Origin: Phenylobacterium montanum
Lineage (GTDB): Bacteria; Pseudomonadota; Alphaproteobacteria; Caulobacterales; Caulobacteraceae
Assembly: GCF_018135625.1 (NCBI RefSeq)
Contig: NZ_CP073078.1
Coordinates: 2,946,501-3,010,500 of the forward strand
Length of the DNA: 64,000 nucleotides
Direction: 5' to 3'
In this document: positions 8,804-15,097 of the stretch, in pieces
Numbering within the stretch: position 1 is the stretch's first letter
Layout: each line of letters begins with the position of its first letter
Notes under the pieces: generated by a model
Database searches by the model: none
Told to the model about the DNA's origin: nothing
Seen by the model: only the letters and a program-made list of their open reading frames with translations
Made by a program: the position numbers and the translations under genes

Positions 8804-8818
8804 GAACATTTAGCGAAC
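8804..8818 (-). promoter_or_regulatory. Candidate LexA (SOS) box upstream of the defence operon
   Basis: The + strand reads GAAC, seven bases, GAAC, a perfect match to the alphaproteobacterial LexA operator (GTTC-N7-GTTC on the other strand). It lies 26-40 bases upstream of the first gene of the leftward operon, inside the only intergenic gap of that unit. The same motif is found three more times in the next 4 kb of host DNA. Function is inferred from sequence. Confidence 0.6.
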
Positions 8819-8942
8819 AGTCGAGACTCACTTATGGCCTTTTCCGGCAAATGCAAGCCTGCCTTCGCGGGCTGGAGCGCCCTACCAGCAAGACTGCGCG
8901 AAATTTCGTTAGCAGGGGGCGAAAGGTGGATTCGCCCAAACA

Positions 8943-9227
8943 TCAATACAAGCGCGCGCCGCTGCGTGGGGTCGTGATATGTCGCTTGTCGGCTATCCAA
9001 GCATCAAGATCGCTGACCGCGTAGCGAACATGTTTGCCGAACTTGTAGAACGCGGGTCCCCCTCCGACCGACCGATAGCATTCCAGGCTGTGCGGGCTGA
9101 GGGCGAGGTAACGCGCGGCGGCTGTGGTATCGACAAAAGGGATTTTGCCGACATCATCGACATGAACAGCCCGCTTGAGGATTTCCAACGGCGGCCAGGA
9201 CGCCTCGGCGTTTCGGTTGTCAGCCAC
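8943..9227 (-). CDS. Helix-turn-helix excisionase/AlpA-like protein
   Basis: A 94-residue protein. The block FVDTTAAARYLALSPHSLE followed by VGGGPAFYKFGKHVRY and SDLDAWI (residues about 30-78) is the winged-helix MerR/excisionase fold found in small regulators and Xis proteins of integrative elements: the wing carries the K-G-x-x-V-R-Y motif. It overlaps the end of the integrase gene by 8 bases and is probably co-translated with it, which supports a role in excision or in regulating the integrase. It could instead be a general island regulator of the AlpA type. Confidence 0.82.
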   Translation of the reverse strand: MADNRNAEASWPPLEILKRAVHVDDVGKIPFVDTTAAARYLALSPHSLECYRSVGGGPAFYKFGKHVRYAVSDLDAWIADKRHITTPRSGARLY

Positions 9228-10617
9228 TGCTCTTGTCCTCCTGATCTTTGGCGACGCTCGCGACGCCGGGCGGTGAGGCGCGATTGGGGCCGCCCCTTGC
9301 TCGATAAGCCTGATTAGCGCCGAGGTTGGTGGTCCGGATCTTCGTTTTCCGCTTTGAAGGAGGCGGCTTCCGGTCGACCGGCACCGCTCCGGCCCGCGTG
9401 TTTCCGGCGAAAGCGGATTTAGGCGCGGCGGATGTCGTCGCCGGTTGCCCGAGGATCTGCTGCCGGAGCGCCGCGACGGTCTCCGCAGCTTCCTGGACCG
9501 GCTCGTCCTCGATGTGAACGTAGCGCATGAACATCGTGACGGTCTTGTGCGCCGTGAGCGCCATGCCGACCTTCAGCGGAACGCCGGAATTGGCGATGTC
9601 GGTCGCCGCGCGATGCCGGACGGCATGGGTGCCGCAGTGTGGGATGCTGGCGCGTTGAACAATGCGTTTCCAGCCACCGACATACGTGAATGGCGGCATG
9701 GGCTTTTCGGGATTGAGGATCGAAGGAACGACGTAGGGCGATCCTTCGATGCGGATGGCGTTCCGGAGCAGGTTCGCGGCGTGTGTGCTGAGCGGCTTGG
9801 AAATCGAGCCCGTCTTGCTATCGGGCCAGGTAACCCGGCGCTTCACGAAGTCGATCCAAGACCATTCGAGGGCCAGGATTTCGGAATACCGGGCGGCGAA
9901 CTCGAACTGCAGTCGGATGCCAAGCGTGAGAAAGGGATGCTCCAGCCCCTCGGCGTCGGCCCGATCAAGATAGGCGAAGAGCTTTCGCATTTCTGGATCG
10001 GTGATCAGCCGCGTGCTGCCCCGTTGCGGATATTTCGGGATGTGCCGGCAGGGATTGGAGCCATCGGGGCGATAGCCCCAGACCTCTGCCATATTGAACA
10101 TCTTGCGCAGGCAACACAGCACATGGTTGGCCGTGCAAGGGATCGCCGCCAGCCGCCCTACGAGGCTGCTGACATCGGCACGCGTGACGTCGGACACCTT
10201 GATCCGACCGAGCGCCGGGAGAATGTGAACGCTGATCGTGCCCCGCTTCTGCCGCACCGTGGAAGGTTTGTTGCGCGGTATGCTGTACTCGTCGATGAAC
10301 CGTTGGCAGAGCTCCTGCATCATCGGAGCCCGGCGGGCGGCGGACCGCTCGGCGCTGGGGTCGTTTCCCCGCCGCACCTCCGCAAGCCAGTCCTGGGCGA
10401 TTCGCCTGGCTTGCTCGACGGTGAGTTCCCCGAACTGTCCGATCGCGGGCTTGCGGCGCTGTCCGTTCGCGGCGGTGTAGGCCAGCATGAAGGTTTTCCG
10501 GCCCGAAGGCGTGACTTTGAGCAGAAAACCGGGGACGCTCGTGTCCCTAAGGTCGTAGTCATTGGCCTTGGGCACCGCGCCCTCAACGGCCGTCTTGGTG
10601 AGTTTCAATTTCGGCAT
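9220..10617 (-). CDS. Tyrosine-type site-specific integrase
   Basis: A 465-residue phage-type integrase. The N-terminal DUF4102-like arm-binding domain is seen in the opening KLTKTAVEGA and LRDTSVPGFLLKV, with KTFMLAYT after it. The core-binding domain follows, then the catalytic domain: Arg in ARYSEILALEW, Lys in DSKTGS, HAVRHRAATD (His-x-x-Arg) and AHKTVTMFMRYVH containing the second His and the nucleophilic Tyr. The last 70 residues are a Lys/Arg/Pro-rich tail. It is the last gene before the tRNA-Leu 3' fragment at 10795-10847, as expected of an element that uses a tRNA gene as its attachment site. Confidence 0.95.
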   Translation of the reverse strand: MPKLKLTKTAVEGAVPKANDYDLRDTSVPGFLLKVTPSGRKTFMLAYTAANGQRRKPAIGQFGELTVEQARRIAQDWLAEVRRGNDPSAERSAARRAPMMQELCQRFIDEYSIPRNKPSTVRQKRGTISVHILPALGRIKVSDVTRADVSSLVGRLAAIPCTANHVLCCLRKMFNMAEVWGYRPDGSNPCRHIPKYPQRGSTRLITDPEMRKLFAYLDRADAEGLEHPFLTLGIRLQFEFAARYSEILALEWSWIDFVKRRVTWPDSKTGSISKPLSTHAANLLRNAIRIEGSPYVVPSILNPEKPMPPFTYVGGWKRIVQRASIPHCGTHAVRHRAATDIANSGVPLKVGMALTAHKTVTMFMRYVHIEDEPVQEAAETVAALRQQILGQPATTSAAPKSAFAGNTRAGAVPVDRKPPPSKRKTKIRTTNLGANQAYRARGGPNRASPPGVASVAKDQEDKSSG

Positions 10618-10794
10618 TCAGGCCTCCGAGGGGGCCGAATTCCAGGTGCGAAATGGGCGCACCCAGCAGTCAAGCCCTGGCGTATGGACGGCGGCCCGAT
10701 CTTGTGGAGAAATCGAGAAACATCTATAGAAATCTCGACTTTATCGTAATTTCGGCGGCCGCCGGATACGTAAGGGATATACTATCTGGGACCG

Positions 10795-10847
10795 CTCAAA
10801 ATCTGTTGTCGAGAGACGTGTTGGTTCGAGTCCGACCTGGGGCACCA
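10795..10847 (+). repeat. 3' half of tRNA-Leu(CAA): attR of the island
   Basis: The sequence from the anticodon loop CTCAAAA through TCTGT, a class II variable arm (GTC-GAGA-GAC hairpin), a T arm (GTTGG, TTCGAGT, CCGAC), the acceptor strand CTGGGGC and ACCA is the 3' half of a leucine tRNA with anticodon CAA. Upstream of the loop the 5' stem partner and the acceptor strand GCCCCAG are absent, so this is a fragment and not a functional gene. It abuts the integrase, so I read it as attR, with crossover starting in the anticodon loop. The restored tRNA should lie at the other end of the island, left of the window. Confidence 0.85.
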
Positions 10848-10872
10848 TTTCCTGAATACGCCGGCCTTGGGC

Positions 10873-11700
10873 TCAGGGTCCGCCGGCCTTGGGCTTGGGC
10901 TCGAAGGGCGACGCCCGCGGCGAGCCCCCTCCACCAGCCTTCGGCTGGTCCCCCTCCCCCACCGGGGGAGGAATGATCTCCGAGCCGCGACGCCTCAATT
11001 CCTCCCCTGTTGGGGGAGGGGGGTGAGAAGCGGGCTCGCGCGCTTCGCGCGAGCCATCCGATCGCCAATGATTTGGCGATCGGCGCGCCGAACGGCCGAC
11101 GCTTGCGTCGGCCTCGCCCGCAGGGCGGTGGAGGGGGCCTGCCCCATCCCCAAACTCCGCCGCACGCCCCCCGGACACCAGCCACTCCGGCCATTCCTCT
11201 TCGTCCACCTCGGTCTCGGTCAGGCGTTCGCGCGCCTCGCGCTCGCGGCCGCCCGGGGCCTCGGCGCCGACCGCCGCCTCGCCCTCGATTTCTTCGTCGT
11301 CCTCGCCGTCGCCATCCTCCGGCGCCGGGGCATTCTTGATGAACTTGGCCAGCTTCTCCTTCAGCCGCTGGGCCGCGCCGTTCAGCTCGCTATAGGGCAT
11401 CCAGAACCCGTCTTCGCGCTCCTTGCCGGCCTCGGCCCTGGGCAGCAGGCTTTCGCTCAGCCGCGCCTCCAGCGCCATGGTCAGCCGCACCGAGCGCGTC
11501 AGCCGCGAAAAGCTGCGCTCGGCCTCCAGCGCCTTGGCCTCACCGGCCTTGGCCGCGTCGATGCCCTGCCACGCCAGCTCCCGCGCCAGCTCCATGCCCA
11601 GATCGGTCAACTCCGCCAACGCCTCCATATGCCGCTCCACCCGCGCGCGATGGGCGGCGCGTGCGGGGTCGGAGGCTGGGTGTTTGGGTGGGTCGATCAT
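10873..11700 (-). CDS. Hypothetical protein behind a LexA box, with repeat-derived C-terminus
   Basis: About 275 residues, family not recognised. Residues 1-115 are helical and rich in Ala/Glu/Arg (HMEALAELTDLGMELARELA), followed by an acidic stretch (DGDGEDDEEIEGEA) and the block EEEWPEWLVSGG near residue 175. The remaining 100 residues are read from palindromic repeat DNA (10900-11140) and have low-complexity composition, so the ancestral protein probably ended near EWLVSGG. The ATG at 11700 is chosen because a perfect SOS box (11701-11715) sits directly in front; the ATG at 11706 would lie inside that box. The gene is convergent to the island and is the first chromosomal gene after the attachment site. 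Confidence 0.65.
   Translation of the reverse strand: MIDPPKHPASDPARAAHRARVERHMEALAELTDLGMELARELAWQGIDAAKAGEAKALEAERSFSRLTRSVRLTMALEARLSESLLPRAEAGKEREDGFWMPYSELNGAAQRLKEKLAKFIKNAPAPEDGDGEDDEEIEGEAAVGAEAPGGREREARERLTETEVDEEEWPEWLVSGGRAAEFGDGAGPLHRPAGEADASVGRSARRSPNHWRSDGSREAREPASHPPPPTGEELRRRGSEIIPPPVGEGDQPKAGGGGSPRASPFEPKPKAGGP
10952..11020. repeat. Imperfect inverted repeat inside the hypothetical gene
   Basis: Two 23-base arms, 10952-10974 and 10998-11020, are reverse complements with two mismatches; each arm is itself a small GC hairpin (CCTCCCC...GGGGGAGG). Further hairpins follow at about 11037-11095, including a perfect CGATCGCCAA/TTGGCGATCG stem. It belongs to the same general class of interspersed palindromic DNA as the elements in imuB and dnaE2. 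Confidence 0.75.
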
Positions 11701-11715
11701 GAACAAAACAAGAAC
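11701..11715 (-). promoter_or_regulatory. LexA (SOS) box in front of the hypothetical gene
   Basis: Perfect GAAC-N7-GAAC on the + strand, immediately upstream of the ATG at 11700. Its spacing directly against the start codon means LexA binding would block initiation of transcription or overlap the leader. Confidence 0.7.
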
Positions 11716-11968
11716 ATGAAAAGCGGGGTGGAGTCAAGGCTGACGGTCGCTCGGTGACGGGACGCCCGAGCGACCGCAGTTGGACTCAGGTCATTGAAAT
11801 CCGCTGTGAGCCATCAGCGAAATTCCCCACCCCCGCCGATTCAGACTCCCCCAAAATTAACGAAACCATCCCCGCCCTCAGCCATTTCCCCATCGGCGCT
11901 GGGTGTTTGCGTCCGTCCGGCCTTGGGCCAGGCGGCGGTTGTCTCGATTCCCAAGGGGACCCCAGAGC

Positions 11969-12133
11969 ATGGCGTCTTTCAGCGAGCTTTTCCGACTGGC
12001 GGGGGGCGTGGTGGCCCTGGGCCTGATCGTGGCGGTGGTGGCGGTGACCCTGGTGTTCCAGGCGCCGGATCACTGGCGCGAGGGGGCAAGGTCGCCCAAG
12101 TCGCCGCAGGACCGGCCGCGGGAGCCTGTCTGA
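11969..12133 (+). CDS. Small single-pass membrane protein
   Basis: A 54-residue protein with one strong transmembrane helix (VVALGLIVAVVAVTLVF, residues about 14-30) followed by a short charged tail ending in SPKSPQDRPREPV. An AAGGGGA ribosome binding site lies about 10 bases before the ATG at 11969, which is why I prefer this start over an upstream in-frame ATG at 11903. No function can be assigned. It is convergent with the next gene, 9 bases away. Confidence 0.6.
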   Translation: MASFSELFRLAGGVVALGLIVAVVAVTLVFQAPDHWREGARSPKSPQDRPREPV

Positions 12134-12142
12134 CCCCCCGCC

Positions 12143-12619
12143 CTACTTCACCGGCCGCAGTTCGATGGTCGTGACCATGCGCACCGAGCGCGCGGGCTTG
12201 AGGTCGCCGCCGACGATCAGCCGCCAGGGCCCCTGCTTGGCGTCGAGCGGCTTGCCGTCCTCCTCGTCGGCGAGGATCACGGGGGCGTCGCGCATGGCCT
12301 TGGAGGTCTCGGCGATGGCCAGCACGCCCATGAAATGGTCCGAGCCGGTGACCAGCACGACCTGGTCCAGGGCCGGGCCGTGCAGGCGCGCGTCGGACGG
12401 GGCGCCGACCAGGGCCAGAAGGTCGCCGAGGGGCGCGCCGGCATAGGTGTGATGCTCGCCCCAGGGCACGGTGACGCTGACCCGATGCTGGTCGCGCAGC
12501 TGGGCGTCCGTGAGCGTGACGCTGTGGCCGTCGGCGCCCTGGACGGTGAGGGTTTGCGCCAGGACGGCGCCGGGCAGGGCGAGGGCGGCGGCCAGGGCCA
12601 AGGCGAGGGTGCGGGTCAT
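12143..12619 (-). CDS. Periplasmic molybdopterin-dependent oxidoreductase-like protein
   Basis: A 158-residue protein with a typical signal peptide (MTRTLALALAAALALPGAVLAQ, cleaved after the AxA-like VLA). The mature part has VQGADGHSVTLTDAQL, then VPWGEHHTYAGAPLGDLL and GPWRLIVGGDLKPARSVR, the pattern of small domains related to the sulfite-oxidase molybdopterin-binding fold, but it is too short to hold the cofactor alone. The start at 12619 begins the signal peptide; an upstream in-frame ATG at 12712 would run through the LexA box and is rejected. It is divergent from imuA, so the two LexA boxes between them may affect both genes. Confidence 0.65.
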   Translation of the reverse strand: MTRTLALALAAALALPGAVLAQTLTVQGADGHSVTLTDAQLRDQHRVSVTVPWGEHHTYAGAPLGDLLALVGAPSDARLHGPALDQVVLVTGSDHFMGVLAIAETSKAMRDAPVILADEEDGKPLDAKQGPWRLIVGGDLKPARSVRMVTTIELRPVK

Positions 12620-12670
12620 CGGGTTCTCCTTGGCGGGGACCATGCCATGCATCGCGGCGTTTGCACGCAT

Positions 12671-12685
12671 GTTCCGGACTTGTTC
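12671..12685 (+). promoter_or_regulatory. LexA (SOS) box 1 of the imuA promoter
   Basis: Perfect GTTC-N7-GTTC, the operator known for LexA in Alphaproteobacteria, 51 bases upstream of the imuA ATG and within the divergent intergenic region. Confidence 0.85.
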
Positions 12686-12706
12686 TTGACTCCGGCGGCA
12701 GGTCCG

Positions 12707-12721
12707 GAACAAAGTAAGAAC
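12707..12721 (+). promoter_or_regulatory. LexA (SOS) box 2 of the imuA promoter
   Basis: Perfect GAAC-N7-GAAC, the reverse complement of box 1, 14 bases before the imuA ATG. A third GAAC follows at 12728-12731 with a six-base spacer, one short of the optimum. Confidence 0.85.
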
Positions 12722-12735
12722 CTGAAAGAACGCCC

Positions 12736-13440
12736 ATGCCCGTCGATCCCCTGCCCCGCCCCCTGCCCGTCGCCGCCACCCCCTATCCCGAGGCCTGCGA
12801 GCCTTTGGAAGAGGTCGCCGCGGCGCGGCCGGCGGATGCGGCGACGGCGCTGGGCTTTGGCCTGGCGCGGCTGGCGGCGGGGCTGAAGGCCGACCGCCGG
12901 CCCCTGGTGCTGGCCACCACGGGCGAGTGGCTGCGCGAGCGCGGGCGGCCGTTCGCGCGCGGGCTCGCCGCCTGGGGCGTGGCCCCCGACCGGCTGGTCT
13001 GGATCCGCGCCGAGCGCGAGGCCGAGGCCCTGTGGGCGCTGGAGGAATGCCTGAAATCCGGAGCCGTGGCCGCGGCCCTGGGCTGTGTCGCCGCGCCCAG
13101 CTTTGTCGCCACCCGCCGGCTGGACTTCGCCGCCCGGGCCGGGGCGGCGGTGGGGCTGATCCTGAGGGCCGGGGGCGCCGACGACCTCAGCGCGGCGCGG
13201 CGGCGCTGGCGGATCGCGGCCCAGGCCTCGGGCGAGGCGGCGTTCGACCCCCTGGCCCCCGGCGCCGCGCGCCTGAGGGCCGAACTGGTGCGCCGCCGCG
13301 ACGGACCGCCGGCGGCCTGGGACCTGGAGCTTTGCGATGAAACGGGTGGTCTGCGTCTGGTTGCCGGACTGGCCGGTCACGGTGTGGCGACGCGCGCAAC
13401 CGGCCGGGTCGTCGCCGTCGCCGGAGAGCGGGCGGCCTAA
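12736..13440 (+). CDS. imuA: ImuA, SOS mutagenesis cassette accessory protein
   Basis: A 234-residue RecA/SulA-related protein of the imuA-imuB-dnaE2 cassette, required with the other two for damage-induced mutagenesis in Caulobacter. Visible family features are the LVLATTGEWLRERG strand, the RLVWIRAEREAEALWALEECL helix and SGAVAAALG, followed by the RRLDFAARAGAAVGLIL segment. It begins 14 bases after a LexA box. Its 3' end overlaps imuB by 104 bases, an unusually long overlap; the last 35 residues are therefore read in a different frame of the conserved ImuB N-terminus. The stop at 13438-13440 lies one base before the palindromic repeat carried by imuB. Confidence 0.92.
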   Translation: MPVDPLPRPLPVAATPYPEACEPLEEVAAARPADAATALGFGLARLAAGLKADRRPLVLATTGEWLRERGRPFARGLAAWGVAPDRLVWIRAEREAEALWALEECLKSGAVAAALGCVAAPSFVATRRLDFAARAGAAVGLILRAGGADDLSAARRRWRIAAQASGEAAFDPLAPGAARLRAELVRRRDGPPAAWDLELCDETGGLRLVAGLAGHGVATRATGRVVAVAGERAA

Positions 13441-15097
13441 ACCCCTTCCCCCCTTGCGGGGGAAGGAGGGGCCCGCGAGCGCAGCGAGTGGGAGGATGAG
13501 GGGTCGCGCGGACCTATCCGATCCTTTAACGACAACCTCACCCGGCAAGGCCGGCGCGACCCCTCATCCTCCCACGGCTTCGCCGCGGGCCCCTCCTTCT
13601 CCCGCAGGGGGAGAAGGGTGTCCCTTCGCCCTGGTCGAACACGGGGCCAAGGGCCTGCGGCTGCTGGCGCTGAACCCGGCCGCGCGGGCGGCGGGGTTGT
13701 TCGCCGGCCAGGCCCATGCCGACGCCGCCGCCATGGTCCCGCACCTGGTCAGCGAGCCGGCGGCGCCCGAGCGCGACCGGACGGCCCTGAAGCGCCTGGC
13801 CCTGTGGGCCGAGCGCTATTCGCCCCTGGTCGCCGTGCAGACGGACCCGCCGGGAGACGAGGCCCTGTTGATCGACACCACCGGCGGCGACCACCTGTTC
13901 GGCGGCGAGGCGGCGCTGCTGTCGGAGATCCGCGCCCGCCTCGCCCGGGCGGGGATACCGGCGCGCGTGGCCCTGGCCGACACCCCCGCCGCCGCCTGGG
14001 CCCTGGCCCGCCATGGCCGCGAGCCCGAAACCGTCGCCCCGGCGGGCGAAACCCGCGCGGCCCTGGCCGGCCTGCCGGTCGAGGCGCTGCGGCTGGAGCC
14101 GGAGACCCTGAACCTGCTCCGCCGCTTCGGGCTGAAGCGGATCGGCGACCTCTATGGCCTGCCGCGCGCGGGCCTGGCCCGGCGGTTCCGCGGCGAGGCG
14201 GCCTTTCGCGTGGTCGAGCGGCTGGACCGCGCCCTGGGCGTCCTGGCCGAGCCCCTGTCGCCCGTGCGCCCGGCGCCGCTCTATCGCGCCTGGCAGGTGT
14301 TCGCCGAGCCGCTGATCGACGCCGACGGGGTCGCCTTCCAGCTACCGGCCTTGGCCGAGACCCTGGCCGCCCAGCTGGACCAGGCCGGACTGGGCGCGCG
14401 GCGGCTGAGCCTGATCGGCTTTCGCGTCGACGGCCGGACCACGGTGATCGAAGCCGGGCTCAGCGCCCCGGTCGCGGTGCCCGCCCACCTGATCCGCCTC
14501 CTGAAAGAAAAGGGCCTGGAGCGGCTGGACCTGGGTTTCGGCGTCGACGCCCTGATGCTGTGCGCCGACCAGGCCGAACCGATCACACAGCGCCAGGGCG
14601 AGATGGAGGACGCCGCCGGCGGCGCTGAGGCCGAGGCCCTGGCCGGGCTGCTCGACCGGCTGCAGGCGCGGCTAGGCGATGGAGCGGTGCGCCGGCCGAG
14701 CTTGCGCGAAAGCTGGCTTCCCGAGCGCAGCGAAGCCTGGCGCCGCGCGGGCCTGGAGCCGCCGCCCCCGCCGGAACGCGAGGCCGAGATGCGCCCGCGG
14801 CCGGCCCTGATGTTCGACCCGCCCGAGCCGGTGCAGGCCATCGCCGAGGCCCCCGACGGCGCCCCGGCCCGCTTCGTCTGGCGCCGCGCCCCGCACCGGG
14901 TGGTCAAGGCCCAGGGCCCCGAGCGCCTGGGCGCCGAATGGTGGCGGCAGACCCCGGAAAAGCCCGCCCGCACCCGCGACTATTACCGGGTCGAGGACGA
15001 GGACGGCCGCCGCTACTGGCTGTTCCGCGAGGGCCTGTTCGGCCGCGAGGACGCCGACACGTCACCGACCTGGTGGCTGCAGGGCGTGTTCCCATGA
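13337..15097 (+). CDS. imuB: ImuB, Y-family-polymerase-like hub of the mutasome, with in-frame repeat insertion
   Basis: A 586-residue member of the Y-family that lacks the catalytic acidic pair and serves as the adaptor linking DnaE2 to the beta clamp. The N-terminus RVVCVWLPDWPVTVWRRA is typical. Residues about 36-94 are not: they are translated from a palindromic repeat (13442-13618, 177 bases, exactly 59 codons), after which the family sequence resumes at PFALVEHGAKGLRLLALN. Later blocks include LLIDTTGGDHLFGGE, the helix-hairpin-helix region LLRRFGLKRIGDLYGLPR and the C-terminal DYYRVEDEDGRRYWLFREG. The gene overlaps dnaE2 by four bases (ATGA). The frame stays open across the repeat, so the protein is probably made, with a disordered loop in the N-terminal domain. 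Confidence 0.93.
   Translation: MKRVVCVWLPDWPVTVWRRAQPAGSSPSPESGRPKPLPPLRGKEGPASAASGRMRGRADLSDPLTTTSPGKAGATPHPPTASPRAPPSPAGGEGCPFALVEHGAKGLRLLALNPAARAAGLFAGQAHADAAAMVPHLVSEPAAPERDRTALKRLALWAERYSPLVAVQTDPPGDEALLIDTTGGDHLFGGEAALLSEIRARLARAGIPARVALADTPAAAWALARHGREPETVAPAGETRAALAGLPVEALRLEPETLNLLRRFGLKRIGDLYGLPRAGLARRFRGEAAFRVVERLDRALGVLAEPLSPVRPAPLYRAWQVFAEPLIDADGVAFQLPALAETLAAQLDQAGLGARRLSLIGFRVDGRTTVIEAGLSAPVAVPAHLIRLLKEKGLERLDLGFGVDALMLCADQAEPITQRQGEMEDAAGGAEAEALAGLLDRLQARLGDGAVRRPSLRESWLPERSEAWRRAGLEPPPPPEREAEMRPRPALMFDPPEPVQAIAEAPDGAPARFVWRRAPHRVVKAQGPERLGAEWWRQTPEKPARTRDYYRVEDEDGRRYWLFREGLFGREDADTSPTWWLQGVFP
13442..13618. repeat. Palindromic repeat element in frame within imuB
   Basis: A 177-base element whose ends are inverted repeats of about 32 bases (13442-13474 and 13587-13618), with inner arms GGGAGGATGAGGGGTCGCGC and its near complement. 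The length is a multiple of three. It is the same element as the one at 15396-15590. Confidence 0.88.

Noticed and set aside
8794-9000. 68-residue frame on the - strand between the regulator and the excisionase-like gene
   Set aside because: It covers the intergenic region and the start of the operon's promoter, overlaps the excisionase-like gene end, and has no recognisable features.
9445-10749. 434-residue frame on the + strand opposite the integrase
   Set aside because: Antisense to a clear tyrosine integrase with intact catalytic residues; high-GC antisense frames are common here.
10795-10847. A complete tRNA gene
   Set aside because: Only the 3' half is present; the 5' acceptor strand, D arm and 5' anticodon stem are absent.
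13442-13618. A frameshift or pseudogene in imuB
   Set aside because: The frame is open through the repeat and family sequence resumes in the same frame after it.
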